The notes below the pieces were generated by a model. That model was not told the origin of the DNA and ran no database searches. It was given only the letters and a program-made list of their open reading frames with translations. From assembly GCA_023386345.1 (NCBI GenBank), contig JAEWJT010000017.1, positions 1 through 64,000 of the forward strand: a stretch of DNA of 64,000 nt, given 5' to 3'. Of this stretch, positions 17,108-25,752 are shown in pieces (positions within the stretch are counted from its first letter, which is position 1; each line of letters opens with the position of its first letter). A program made the position numbers and the translations under genes. Origin of the DNA: Bacillota bacterium (GTDB lineage: Bacteria > Bacillota > Clostridia > Tissierellales > Sedimentibacteraceae).

Positions 17108-18079
17108 ATGAATGAAAAAATATTTGTAGAAATTAATGGTATGAAGCAAGGTATGTTTTTACAGAGCGAGAACATTGAAAACCCAGTATTATTGTTCCTA
17201 CATGGTGGAGCTGGATCACCGGAGATTGCATTTACTGAGCAATATCCTACGGGGTTTGAGAAAATATTTACTGTTTGCTGGTGGGAGCAACGTGGTAGTG
17301 GAATGTCGTACAGCCGCAGCATTACTAAAGAAGAAATGACAATAGAGCAGATGATTTCCGATACAATTGCGGTAGTCAATTATCTTAGAGAGCGATTTAA
17401 CAAAGAAAAAGTGTATGTTATGGGACATTCTTGGGGTTCTTTGCTAGGCGTGCTTACAGTACAGCAAGTACCGCAGCTTTTTCACGCCTATATTGGTATT
17501 GGGCAGGTAGCAAGACAATTAGAGTCTGAGCGTCTGGCATATAATTTTATGTTAGAGGAGTTTCGAAAGACAAATAATAAAAATATGGTACGAAAGCTTG
17601 AAAAATTTCCAATTGACAAGGGCGGAGAAGTAAGCTTACAATACCTTGGTGTGCGAAGTGAAGGCATGATGAAGCTTGGTATAGGCGTTATGCACAATTG
17701 TACCTCGATGATGGAATGTGTTATGATTGTACTGCGTTATAAGGGATATACTTTAAAAGAAAAATTTAATTTTCCTATGGGGAACAGCTTTTCCATCAAA
17801 CATTTTTGGGATTTTGTTATTCAAACTGATTTAATCAAGCAAGTTCCTGAGATCGAAGTACCTGTATATGTGTTTCAAGGTAAATATGACTATCAGGTGT
17901 CTTATGTTGTCGCAAAGGAATTTGCAAGAACAGTAAAAGCACCTGTGAAAGGCTTTTATACATTTGAAAATTCGGCACATAGTCCTTGCTTTGAAGAACC
18001 TGAGAAAATGTGTCTCATTTTACGTGAAGATGTATTACAAGGAAAAGTTGATTTATCTGATAGCATAGAAAATATATAA
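17108..18079 (+). CDS. Alpha/beta hydrolase
   Basis: This 323-residue alpha/beta hydrolase shows an oxyanion segment FLHGGAGSPE, the WWEQRGSGMS strand typical of the proline iminopeptidase group, the nucleophile elbow GHSWGS at about 101-106, and late acid and histidine candidates (GKYDYQVSY and NSAHSP). The likely chemistry is ester or peptide hydrolysis; the substrate is unknown. A GGGAG SD precedes the ATG. It is the last gene of the 12.7-18.1 kb accessory group. Confidence 0.85.
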   Translation: MNEKIFVEINGMKQGMFLQSENIENPVLLFLHGGAGSPEIAFTEQYPTGFEKIFTVCWWEQRGSGMSYSRSITKEEMTIEQMISDTIAVVNYLRERFNKEKVYVMGHSWGSLLGVLTVQQVPQLFHAYIGIGQVARQLESERLAYNFMLEEFRKTNNKNMVRKLEKFPIDKGGEVSLQYLGVRSEGMMKLGIGVMHNCTSMMECVMIVLRYKGYTLKEKFNFPMGNSFSIKHFWDFVIQTDLIKQVPEIEVPVYVFQGKYDYQVSYVVAKEFARTVKAPVKGFYTFENSAHSPCFEEPEKMCLILREDVLQGKVDLSDSIENI

Positions 18080-18200
18080 TAACTACTGTGTTTTTCATAT
18101 AGAATGAATATCCTATAAGAGAATTATTACATAAAATATAACAATAAAAATAAGTTATACAGATAATGTAGATTATAAAAAAAAGTAATGATGAAGTTTA

Positions 18201-18229
18201 TTGTACCTAGACTTAAATTGTATTATACT
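18201..18229 (+). promoter_or_regulatory. Predicted promoter of the cysteine desulfurase gene
   Basis: TTGTAC (18201-18206), a 17-bp spacer and TATACT (18224-18229) form a good sigma-A promoter in the 330-bp gap after 18079. A hairpin GTGTTAAT/ATTAACAC (18234-18254) would form at the very 5' end of the transcript. The remainder of the gap before the promoter is AT-rich with no gene. Confidence 0.55.
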
Positions 18230-18334
18230 TATAGTGTTAATCATACATTAACACACGGACTAATTTTTTAATTAAGCATATAATGAATAATAAAAGTAGA
18301 TTTTAAAATTTTTAAAATTAAGATATAATTTAAA

Positions 18335-18385
18335 TTGAGGTGAAAATCGGTATAAGGCTTACTCTAATGTTTTATAGCACCTCAA
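18335..18385 (+). promoter_or_regulatory. Nested leader hairpin before the cysteine desulfurase
   Basis: TTGAGGTG (18335-18342) pairs with CACCTCAA (18378-18385), and within it TATAA pairs with TTATA. The element ends 10 nt before the TGGAGG ribosome binding site of the gene at 18409. It does not match a riboswitch consensus I know, so it is only a candidate structured leader. Confidence 0.45.
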
Positions 18386-18408
18386 AATTTTGTAATGGAG
18401 GTTTAGCT

Positions 18409-19551
18409 ATGATATATTTAGACAATGCTGCAACGACCTTTCCTAAGCCAAAATCAGTAATAACTAAAATGGTAGATTGCATGACACGTTACTGTGCAAA
18501 TCCGGGCAGGAGCAGTCATACTATGGCTATAGAGGGTGCTAAATTAATATATGAGACAAGAGAGCTGGTAGCACAATTGTTTAATTTTGATGACCCTTTG
18601 AGGGTGATATTTACTTATAATGCTACAGATAGCTTGAATATGGCTATAAAGGGATTTCTTCAATCAGGAGACCATGTTATCACAACATCTATGGAGCATA
18701 ATTCGGTTTTAAGACCGATACATCAGCTTAAAACAATTGGAGTTGAAAACACGATAATACAATGCAATGAGGAAGGCTTAATAAATATTAATGATATAGA
18801 AATGGCTATTAAAGGCAATACTAAATTAATAGTAACAACTCATGTATCAAATTTAACAGGCTCTATTTTCCCAATAAAAGAAATAGGAAAATTATGTAAA
18901 AAATATAACGTCTTTTATTTGGTGGATGCTGCACAAAGTGCTGGTGTTCTTGATATAGATATGAAAGAATGCAATATTGATATGCTGGCAGCTCCCGGAC
19001 ATAAAGGTTTGCTAGGCCCACAGGGAACAGGAGTGCTTCTTGTAGGTAAAGATGTAGACCTTCATCAATTAAAAGAGGGTGGAACAGGAAGTGAATCGAG
19101 CAATCTTAATCAGCCAAATTTCTATCCAGATAAATTAGAGAGTGGAACACCAAATTTACCGGGTATAGCCGGACTGAATGCAGGGATAAAGTACATTTTA
19201 TCCGAGGGCATAAAATCGATTTATAGCCACGAAAAAAAACTTTTAGACTTATTAATCGATGAGTTGTCAAAGAATGCTAAAATTGAAATATACGGCCCTA
19301 AAGATAAAAGCATGAGATGCTGTGTTTTACCTCTAAACATAAAAGGAATTGACTCATCAGAATTAGCTTTTATATTAGACAGTAAATATAATATAGCGGT
19401 ACGACCGGGATTACATTGTGCCCCCCTAGCACATAAAAGTATAAAAACACAATCCATCGGAGCAATAAGGCTAAGTGTAGGACCATTTACAAAACGACAG
19501 GAAGTTATTTATACAATAAATGCTTTAAATGAAATTTCAAGAGGGATATAA
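18409..19551 (+). CDS. Class V aminotransferase, cysteine desulfurase / selenocysteine lyase family
   Basis: This 380-residue PLP enzyme begins MIYLDNAATTFPKPKS, the substrate-binding N-terminus of the family. The PLP lysine is in APGHKGLLGPQGTG and the active-site loop has RPGLHCAPLAHKS with the candidate catalytic cysteine. It probably removes sulfur or selenium from (seleno)cysteine. In relatives this subtype sits next to yedF; here yedF is 13.8 kb downstream at 33373. Start 18409 has TGGAGG 8 nt upstream, though the frame extends to GTG 18340 inside the leader hairpin. Confidence 0.9.
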   Translation: MIYLDNAATTFPKPKSVITKMVDCMTRYCANPGRSSHTMAIEGAKLIYETRELVAQLFNFDDPLRVIFTYNATDSLNMAIKGFLQSGDHVITTSMEHNSVLRPIHQLKTIGVENTIIQCNEEGLININDIEMAIKGNTKLIVTTHVSNLTGSIFPIKEIGKLCKKYNVFYLVDAAQSAGVLDIDMKECNIDMLAAPGHKGLLGPQGTGVLLVGKDVDLHQLKEGGTGSESSNLNQPNFYPDKLESGTPNLPGIAGLNAGIKYILSEGIKSIYSHEKKLLDLLIDELSKNAKIEIYGPKDKSMRCCVLPLNIKGIDSSELAFILDSKYNIAVRPGLHCAPLAHKSIKTQSIGAIRLSVGPFTKRQEVIYTINALNEISRGI

Positions 19552-19561
19552 ATTATATTTT

Positions 19562-19599
19562 AAAACGTGCATTCAGAAAATATTTGTGATGCACGTTTT
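19562..19599 (+). terminator. Terminator after the cysteine desulfurase
   Basis: AAAACGTGCAT (19562-19572) pairs perfectly with ATGCACGTTTT (19589-19599), followed by GTCTTTTTATTTT. This is a strong intrinsic terminator and makes the gene monocistronic. Confidence 0.88.
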
Positions 19600-19732
19600 G
19601 TCTTTTTATTTTATTTGCATTTTATTTCTAATTATTATATAATTTACACATAAAGTAAAAATACAAATTTTTTAGTATTGCTAATGTTTTAAATAAGGTA
19701 TTAATAAAAGATTTGCAACAATAAAAAATAAT

Positions 19733-19748
19733 TGTTTCACGTGAAACA
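19733..19748. promoter_or_regulatory. parS: parS site 1
   Basis: TGTTTCACGTGAAACA is a perfect 16-bp palindrome identical to the Firmicute parS consensus TGTTNCACGTGAAACA bound by Spo0J/ParB. It lies 23 bp before the ATG of the CvpA-family gene. The partner genes soj and spo0J are at 6027-7751 in this window. Confidence 0.92.
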
Positions 19749-19770
19749 GTATAAATTGAGAGGGGAAAAT

Positions 19771-20460
19771 ATGAATTACGTAGATGTTATTGTTATTATT
19801 TTTATTGGATTAATTGTTTTTGAGGGTTATAGAAAAGGTTTGATAAAAATGCTCTTTGAGCTTGCCGGGATGATAGTAGCTTTCTTTTTAAGTAAAAGTC
19901 TAAGTTTTATAATTGTACAGTTTCTTACTGAAAAAACTAAGTTTTATAATATGGTGCATGATTTTTTTCAGACAAAAGCACAGTGGCTTACTGAATTTAT
20001 TCAAAAAGGAACTACAGACGCAATTATGAAAATGCAAGAGGGTATAAAGCTTCCACAGGAAATGAAATCACTTTTATTTCAATCTTCAAATAGTGGAGTA
20101 AATATAGGTAACTTTGATGCGTTCGTAAATCAGCTAACAGATTTCACTATAAAATCATTAGGTTTTGTAATAACATTTTTAATAATTTATTCCTTACTAT
20201 TAGTAGCAGTAAATTTAATAGATGCTTTCTTCAAGTTGCCTTTATTAAATCTGTCAAACAAAGTAGGAGGAGCAGTTATAGGATTTGGAAAATCGTTGAT
20301 ACTGTTATACATAATTTTTGCATTAGCTTCACCACTTATAGCCTTTGTTGCAGATAGTAAGATTGTAAAAGAGGTAAATAAATCAGCATCTTCAGAAATA
20401 TTTTATAAAAATAATATAATTTTAAATTATTTATCCTATAAAGGGTTTTACGAAAAATAA
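19771..20460 (+). CDS. CvpA family membrane protein
   Basis: This protein of about 229 residues begins MNYVDVIVIIFIGLIVFEGY and has four predicted membrane segments, with RKGLIKMLFELAGMIVAFF typical of CvpA/colicin V production proteins. The second pair of helices lies near the C-terminus (FVITFLIIYSLLLVAVNLID and VIGFGKSLILLYIIFALASP). A periplasmic-side insert of about 80 residues separates the pairs. The function in Gram-positives is unclear. GAGAGGGGA lies 5 nt before ATG 19771; the upstream TTG at 19732 overlaps a parS site and is unlikely to be used. Confidence 0.82.
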   Translation: MNYVDVIVIIFIGLIVFEGYRKGLIKMLFELAGMIVAFFLSKSLSFIIVQFLTEKTKFYNMVHDFFQTKAQWLTEFIQKGTTDAIMKMQEGIKLPQEMKSLLFQSSNSGVNIGNFDAFVNQLTDFTIKSLGFVITFLIIYSLLLVAVNLIDAFFKLPLLNLSNKVGGAVIGFGKSLILLYIIFALASPLIAFVADSKIVKEVNKSASSEIFYKNNIILNYLSYKGFYEK

Positions 20461-20560
20461 GCCAAAATAACTATAATTAAAAGAGTAACTTAGGCAGAAA
20501 AAGGTCAAAGAACAAGGTTTAATAGATTTTATTAAAAAAGTTTTGAATTGGGAGATTCTT

Positions 20561-20944
20561 ATGAAAAAAAGTATTATATTATTATCTATAATTACAATTA
20601 TGCTTTTCTTTGTTGCTTGCAATGACAAAACACCTGGGTTAAAAATAAATCAAAAGTATATATATGAGAAATATGAATTAGAAGGTGCAAAGGGACAAAC
20701 ACTAGATAGTATGAAACCATTTATAAGATTAACTGACGATAATAGATTTATATTTGCGTATTATATGCTTAGCAGTTATTTACCATATGGTAGATATGAG
20801 ATTAAAAATGGTTATCTAATTCTTAAAACAGATGATAAAAGAAATGAGTATGTATTTAAAATACAAGGAGAAACCTTGAAATTCGATGCTAAAAAATCAA
20901 AAATGTCAACTACAATATTAAGAGATGGTGCAGTTTTTAAATAG
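20561..20944 (+). CDS. Small lipoprotein of unknown function
   Basis: A 127-residue secreted lipoprotein. It begins MKKSIILLSIITIMLFFVAC, a type II signal peptide ending in the lipobox FVAC at about residues 17-20, followed by a short beta-rich domain that repeats the pattern of DNRFIFAYYMLSSYLPYG and RYEIKNGYLILKTDD. I do not recognise a named family, though the layout resembles small domains that report residue properties on the cell surface. GGGAG is 6 nt before the ATG. Confidence 0.75.
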   Translation: MKKSIILLSIITIMLFFVACNDKTPGLKINQKYIYEKYELEGAKGQTLDSMKPFIRLTDDNRFIFAYYMLSSYLPYGRYEIKNGYLILKTDDKRNEYVFKIQGETLKFDAKKSKMSTTILRDGAVFK

Positions 20945-20957
20945 TTTAAAACTGCAC
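20928..20957 (+). terminator. Hairpin overlapping the lipoprotein stop codon
   Basis: GTGCAGTTTT (20928-20937) pairs with AAAACTGCAC (20948-20957) over 10 bp. It is followed by ATAATATTAA rather than a T-run, so termination is uncertain and transcript stabilisation is the alternative. Confidence 0.45.
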
Positions 20958-21002
20958 ATAATATTAACTAATAAATTTAAAATTAAAAGGAAGAATCGTG
21001 TA

Positions 21003-21983
21003 ATGAAAAATAGTATAATTGAAGTAATAAGTGAATTTGCTCCCTTAAAAAAGGTTGTTTTAGCTCAGTCGGAGTTTATTTTTCCAGAGAAAGAAGATGG
21101 CAATAATGACGGAACTTTTCTTTCTGAAGAAAGTTTAGATTTATATGATGGAGCTGATACTGCTGGAAAAGATTATAAAGACGTCTTTCCAGAGCGTCAG
21201 AATGAGTGGGAGAAAGAGCGTGAAAATTTAAAGAAAATACTTGAAAAACATGGAGTAGAGGTTCTTCTTCCAAGATTATTAACAGAACATGAAAGAGAAG
21301 TAGGCAAAGAATATGGGTGCTGTAATTTCTTTGTTCGTGATCCTTTTTTTACAATTGGTTTATCAATAATTGAAGGCTCACTTCGCTTCTTTCATAGAAG
21401 AAATGAAATTTTACCGATAAGAGATATTCTCACATCGGAAGCCTACAATACAGAAGCTTTTTATGTATCTATACCAAAACCTGATATTTCAGAAAGTCTA
21501 CATTCAGAAGCAGGACCATTTTTAGAGGGAGGAGATATTTTAGTTTTAAACAAGACTATTTTCGTTGGAAATTCTGGGCAGGCATCAAACCATAATGGAT
21601 ATCTTTGGCTTAAATCATACCTATCTCATTGGGGATATGATGTGATAGAAGTTCAATTAAGAAAGGAAGTACTGCACTTAGATTGTGCATTGAGCCTTGT
21701 GAGAGATGGCTTGATGATTGTTTGTGAAGAAGCTTTTATAGATGGTGTTCCTCCGCAGTTAAAGAACTGGGATAAAATCAAAGTACCATTTGATGATGTT
21801 GCATATTTGGCAATAAACGGACTCCCGATAAATGACTCTGTCTACATTTTAGACCCTCAATTTGAATACATAGCAAAACAGCTAGAAGAAAGAGGAGTAA
21901 CAGTTGAACGTATTGATTTTAAAATTTCTCGAAGCTTTGGAGGCTCATTCAGATGTAGCACACAACCGCTTATTAGAGCGTAA
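21003..21983 (+). CDS. Amidinotransferase-fold / arginine deiminase-related protein
   Basis: This 326-residue protein belongs to the guanidine-modifying superfamily that includes dimethylarginine dimethylaminohydrolase and arginine deiminase. Visible landmarks are FVRDPFFTIG, GPFLEGGDILVL, the histidine in LHLDCALSLV and the C-terminal GGSFRCSTQPL, whose cysteine is the expected nucleophile. The exact guanidino substrate cannot be told. AAAAGGAAG lies about 10 nt upstream of ATG 21003; the frame upstream overlaps the lipoprotein gene and is not used. Confidence 0.83.
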   Translation: MKNSIIEVISEFAPLKKVVLAQSEFIFPEKEDGNNDGTFLSEESLDLYDGADTAGKDYKDVFPERQNEWEKERENLKKILEKHGVEVLLPRLLTEHEREVGKEYGCCNFFVRDPFFTIGLSIIEGSLRFFHRRNEILPIRDILTSEAYNTEAFYVSIPKPDISESLHSEAGPFLEGGDILVLNKTIFVGNSGQASNHNGYLWLKSYLSHWGYDVIEVQLRKEVLHLDCALSLVRDGLMIVCEEAFIDGVPPQLKNWDKIKVPFDDVAYLAINGLPINDSVYILDPQFEYIAKQLEERGVTVERIDFKISRSFGGSFRCSTQPLIRA

Positions 21984-22131
21984 TACTAATTCTACTAATA
22001 ATGTTGTACAATCTTATTAACAATATTTTTCAGTATCATTAAGATAAATCATAAAACTTTGATATGATTTAAATATAAATTTGAATATTTTATAATGAAG
22101 ATAATTAATATCTTAGAAGGGGTGGAGTAAA

Positions 22132-22659
22132 ATGGACATATTAACCGTGCTTAATGACAAATCTATGAAGTCAACTGAAAAAAGAGAAATTCTTATTAAA
22201 GCCTTAGAGGATAAAAGTATTACAATAAAAGAATTAAAGGCTGTACTTAATGAAACAAAAGAGAAAAAATCATCAGTTATTTTTGAAGCCATGGAAGCTA
22301 TGACAAATTCTGATGCACAGATAGCAGATACTGAGTGGCTAAATTTAGCTGTTGAAAATATTTTATCTGAAAGCAACAGCATTAAAAGAGAGGCATCAAG
22401 AATAGTAGGAAATATTTCTCACAAATTTCCCAATGATTTAGGCGAGGCAATAGAGAAACTATTATTAAATACTAAAGATGAAGGAACCGTCGTTCGTTGG
22501 AGCAGTGCTTATGCTCTTTCTAAAATTATAGTTATTCCTAAATACGCCAATAGTGAATTGTTTGAAAAATTAACGGAGATTTGTAACTGTGAAGAAGAAA
22601 ATGGTGTGAAAAGTCAATATATAAAGGCATTAAAAAAAGCTTCTAAGCTGAGGGTATAA
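22132..22659 (+). CDS. HEAT-repeat-like helical protein
   Basis: A 175-residue all-helical protein with the period of HEAT or armadillo repeats: ENILSESNSIKREASRIVGN, LLNTKDEGTVVRWSSAYALS and YIKALKKASK near the end. Such proteins serve as protein-binding scaffolds; a few small ones are DNA glycosylases, but no catalytic signature is seen. GAAGGGGTGGAG is the SD. It is flanked by the arginine deiminase-like gene and a parS site. Confidence 0.65.
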   Translation: MDILTVLNDKSMKSTEKREILIKALEDKSITIKELKAVLNETKEKKSSVIFEAMEAMTNSDAQIADTEWLNLAVENILSESNSIKREASRIVGNISHKFPNDLGEAIEKLLLNTKDEGTVVRWSSAYALSKIIVIPKYANSELFEKLTEICNCEEENGVKSQYIKALKKASKLRV

Positions 22660-22675
22660 ATATATAAAATTTTAA

Positions 22676-22691
22676 TGTTTCACGTGAAACA
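22676..22691. promoter_or_regulatory. parS: parS site 2
   Basis: TGTTTCACGTGAAACA, a perfect match to the ParB/Spo0J site, lies in the gap between the HEAT-like gene and a GNAT gene, 2.9 kb from parS site 1. Confidence 0.92.
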
Positions 22692-22776
22692 ATGCACACG
22701 AAGAAGTGTAATTTTGTTTGTCTTGGGAAGCTTGAAGTAAGAAAATTCAGAAATATATATTTTGTGAGGGATTGAC

Positions 22777-23181
22777 ATGCTAACCAGAATTGCTGGACAA
22801 GATGATGTAAAATTTATTTTAAAATACGATAAACATATAGCTGAAAGTGAGCTTTATTCAAATATTTCATTAGGCAGGGTAATTGTTGCTGAATATGATA
22901 ATAAATTTATCGGATGGCTGCGATGGAATTTATTTTGGGACAACACTCCGTTTATGAATATGCTCTATCTAATTGATGATTATAGAAATATGGGATATGG
23001 CAAAAAACTTGTGATGTTTTGGGAAAAATTGATGAAAGAAAATAATTATAAGCTTGTAATGACATCTACTCTTTCTAATGAAAATGCGCAGCATTTTTAT
23101 CGCAAATTAAACTATGTAGATTCAGGTTCATTGCTGCTTAAAGGTGAAGCTTTGGAAATAATTTTTACTAAGGAATTATGA
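22777..23181 (+). CDS. GNAT family N-acetyltransferase
   Basis: A 134-residue GNAT protein. The acetyl-CoA binding turn is YRNMGYGKKLVMFWEKLM at about residues 69-86, and TSTLSNENAQHFYRKLNY gives the C-terminal strand and helix. The acceptor is unknown. GTGAGGGA is the SD. It is one of five GNAT genes in the window, none of which forms an obvious operon with a partner enzyme. Confidence 0.85.
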   Translation: MLTRIAGQDDVKFILKYDKHIAESELYSNISLGRVIVAEYDNKFIGWLRWNLFWDNTPFMNMLYLIDDYRNMGYGKKLVMFWEKLMKENNYKLVMTSTLSNENAQHFYRKLNYVDSGSLLLKGEALEIIFTKEL

Positions 23182-23460
23182 TGAGTATATTAATTATTTA
23201 CTAAAAGTGAAGTTAAAATGTCTGCTATTATGGAATGATAAAAGATGATTTTTTGCTAAATTAGCTTTTGAGCATAAAGAGTAAATAAATAGAGATGTTT
23301 ATTAAGGTTTATAATCAAAGTTCGTCACAAGATTTAATCAAAATGCTTTAAATCAAGAAAAAACCAAATCAAAAATCTGAAAATTTATCAAAATCTGCTT
23401 TAAATGAATAAAGAGAATTAGTAATAAAGGCATATTATTTAAAATAAGAATGTTAAGTTA
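23182..23460. other. Gene-free AT-rich gap with an imperfect direct repeat
   Basis: No credible coding frame is present. An imperfect repeat, ATCAAAATGCTTTAAATCAA at about 23337 and ATCAAAATCTGCTTTAAATGA at about 23387, is the only structure seen. The stretch may be decayed coding DNA, but no family could be recognised. Confidence 0.5.
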
Positions 23461-23493
23461 ATGCTACTTATATTAGCTAGAGGAGTGAAAATA

Positions 23494-24081
23494 TTGTTTC
23501 CGACAAAAAGTAAGGCAATAGAGATTATTGCTGATTCTGAAAAATTAAATCCTGGTCCATGGGTAAGACATTCGTTTTTAGCTGCAGAATGTGCTGAAAA
23601 AATAGCCAAGGCATGTGGATTAGATTATGATAAAGCATATGTTTTAGGGTTATTACACGATATAGGTCGTAGATTTGGTACATCTCATTTTGGACATATT
23701 GTTGATGGATATAGATATATGTTAAGTTTAGAATATGGTGAGGTTGCTCGTGTATGTTTAACACATTCATTTAGCACGCAATGTATTGACGAATATATAG
23801 GTAATATTGATGTTAGTAAGTTAGATTTTAATGAATTTAAGGAAAAGTTAGAAACAATAAAATTTGATGATTACGATAAACTTATTCAGCTATGTGATTG
23901 TTTATGCGGAGTAGAGATAATGAATATGAATGACAGAATGGATGATGTCAAAAAAAGGTATGGCAATTATCCTGAAAATAAACGAATTGCAAACTTAGAA
24001 CTTAAATCATATTTTGAAGAACTTTCAAAAGAAAATATTTATAGTATTATTTCAGATAATAAAGAACTGTGGGGATTGTAA
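23494..24081 (+). CDS. HD domain protein
   Basis: A 195-residue HD-superfamily phosphohydrolase-like protein. Metal-binding residues are seen as the histidine in WVRHSFLAAECAEKIA, the HD pair in LLHDIGRR, a GHIVDGYR histidine and later QLCDCL aspartate. Related proteins cleave nucleotide phosphates; the substrate is unknown. I choose TTG 23494 because AGAGGAG lies 8 nt upstream; the frame is open from ATG 23461 without an SD. A second HD gene of another subtype lies at 25160. Confidence 0.8.
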   Translation: MFPTKSKAIEIIADSEKLNPGPWVRHSFLAAECAEKIAKACGLDYDKAYVLGLLHDIGRRFGTSHFGHIVDGYRYMLSLEYGEVARVCLTHSFSTQCIDEYIGNIDVSKLDFNEFKEKLETIKFDDYDKLIQLCDCLCGVEIMNMNDRMDDVKKRYGNYPENKRIANLELKSYFEELSKENIYSIISDNKELWGL

Positions 24082-24146
24082 AAATAATTTGATTATAATA
24101 GAAAAAATAAATTAAATTTTATACTTTAATATAAGGAGATAGTTAT

Positions 24147-24566
24147 ATGAGTAATTGGAATATATTATATAAAGAATTAGCAAGTAAGCATGATTACATC
24201 AAGCTAAATAACCCAGCCACTGAAAAACAAATTCTTGATGTTGAGAAAGCACTTGATAATAAACTACCTGCTGATTTAAAAGAATTACTCCTTAGGTTTA
24301 ACGGTGATAATTTTCTCGTTTTTTCTACGGAGCAAATTATAGAAATAAATTTATCTATGAGAAAGCTTGATTGCTTTATGTCTCTTGACTGTTTGCTATT
24401 TTTTGCCGGTAATGGTTGTGGGGATTACTATGGATATCCTATTACAAGAGAGCGTGGAGTAAGAGATGATAATGTATTTATGTGGGAACACGAATACGAT
24501 AATCGCATATGGAAAGCAAGTAGTTTGGAGGACACGATAAAAAGGTACTATAATGATGAAATATAG
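24147..24566 (+). CDS. SMI1/KNR4 (SUKH) family protein
   Basis: A 139-residue SUKH-superfamily protein. The typical N-terminal pattern is NPATEKQILDVEKAL followed by LPADLKELLLRFNG, with LLFFAGNGCGDYYGY in the middle and a C-terminal DDNVFMWEHEYD. Many SUKH proteins are immunity proteins against polymorphic nuclease toxins. No toxin gene is recognised beside it, so it may be an orphan immunity gene or have another role. AAGGAGA is the SD. Confidence 0.8.
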   Translation: MSNWNILYKELASKHDYIKLNNPATEKQILDVEKALDNKLPADLKELLLRFNGDNFLVFSTEQIIEINLSMRKLDCFMSLDCLLFFAGNGCGDYYGYPITRERGVRDDNVFMWEHEYDNRIWKASSLEDTIKRYYNDEI

Positions 24567-24657
24567 TATAATAGATAAAATATCTTTACGAATAAACTAA
24601 TAATATTATTTCAATATTAAGCAGAAAATTAACGGATAACAATAATATAAAGTAAAA

Positions 24658-24673
24658 TGTTTCACGTGAAACA
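24658..24673. promoter_or_regulatory. parS: parS site 3
   Basis: TGTTTCACGTGAAACA, a perfect parS palindrome, sits 33 bp upstream of the start of the hypothetical gene at 24706 and 2.0 kb after parS site 2. Confidence 0.92.
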
Positions 24674-24705
24674 ATTAATAAAAATAATAGCTGAGGTTAT
24701 TGAAA

Positions 24706-25035
24706 ATGAAATATTGTTGTACAAATAGTCAAAGAAAAGGTACGTGCTATTTTGAATTTCAAAAGGGTAGATTTAATGATAAACATTGGCTTTCAGACTC
24801 ATTATGCTTAGATGCTGATATTTTTGATGATTTAAGTTTATATGAGCTTTTTTCTAAAGTACTACCTGAATTCGATTATTATGGAATTACAGAGATAGAC
24901 AAAGAAAAATGGAAACAAATTAAGCTTGAAAGTGAAGTAATTGGTGGCACAGTCAAAGATGTTATTGATGAAATAGATTTGTGGATAAACTTAGCCTTTA
25001 GCACTATAGATACGATAACAATTTTAGGGATATAA
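24706..25035 (+). CDS. Hypothetical protein
   Basis: A 109-residue soluble protein that I do not recognise. It starts MKYCCTNSQRKGTCYFEF and is rich in aspartate and aromatic residues, with acidic predicted helices (LSLYELFSKVLPEFDYYG). Size, acidity and place next to a SUKH gene resemble immunity proteins of polymorphic toxin systems, but that is inference from context only. TGAGG lies 9 nt before ATG 24706; TTG 24700 is an alternative two codons upstream. Confidence 0.6.
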   Translation: MKYCCTNSQRKGTCYFEFQKGRFNDKHWLSDSLCLDADIFDDLSLYELFSKVLPEFDYYGITEIDKEKWKQIKLESEVIGGTVKDVIDEIDLWINLAFSTIDTITILGI

Positions 25036-25159
25036 ATTGATATAACAACGATTTGTTATGAGTTGTTATTATACTTAATTTTAAAAAATAGATATTGTAC
25101 AAGTTTGATATATATAGTAAAATAAATTGAATTTTATATTTGATATTAGGAGTAAATAG

Positions 25160-25624
25160 ATTAATAGAATTGAAAAAGTCAGAGAGTATGTTGATAATGT
25201 ACTGCTGCATATGTCAGATGTGATTGAACGCAGATGTGCTTATTTACATTTATATGGCGTTTCGCAAGCCTGTGCAATGATTGCTTTAAAAAGAAAAGAA
25301 AATGTTGAATTAGCAACGATAGCTGGTATGCTCCATGATATTTATTCATATTCAACTATGGACACAAAAGATCATGCTCATAAAGGAGCTGTTATGTCTA
25401 ACGAGGTTTTGTCCTCACTACAAATTTTTTCTGATGATGAAATCAAAATAATTTGTAATGCAATACGTAATCATAGCAGCAAGGGTAATAAACATTCTAG
25501 TTTTGACGAATTATTAATTGATGCTGATGTTTTACAGCATTGTTTATATAATCCTCTATTTGATGTTGCAGAGCATGAAAAGCAAAGATATGAAGCCCTT
25601 AAATTAGAGTTTGGATTGATATAG
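25160..25624 (+). CDS. HD domain protein with apparent AUU start
   Basis: This HD-superfamily protein has HLYGVSQACAMIALKR, the metal-binding LHDIYSY and IRNHSSKG. The first ATG (25211) would remove the N-terminal helix. In frame upstream, from 25160, the sequence reads INRIEKVREYVDNVLLHM, which continues the fold. AGGAG lies about 8 nt before the ATT codon, and no ATG, GTG or TTG is available before the stop at 25157. The gene therefore uses a rare AUU start, has lost its ATG by mutation, or starts internally at 25211. The full product would be 154 residues. Confidence 0.72.
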   Translation: MNRIEKVREYVDNVLLHMSDVIERRCAYLHLYGVSQACAMIALKRKENVELATIAGMLHDIYSYSTMDTKDHAHKGAVMSNEVLSSLQIFSDDEIKIICNAIRNHSSKGNKHSSFDELLIDADVLQHCLYNPLFDVAEHEKQRYEALKLEFGLI

Positions 25625-25752
25625 GTATGTAAATTAAATTCTATTAGTGAATTGAAATATGAAATACATCATAACACATATAATTTTTATTTTCTTAAGT
25701 CAAAAGTATTATAAGAATTAAAACTATCAATAGTTAAATGGAGGAAATAAAT

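Noticed and set aside
24978..24986. DnaA box (TGTGGATAA) as part of a replication origin
   Set aside because: It is a single match inside a coding gene with no cluster of boxes or AT-rich unwinding element; oriC is more likely to the left of the window.
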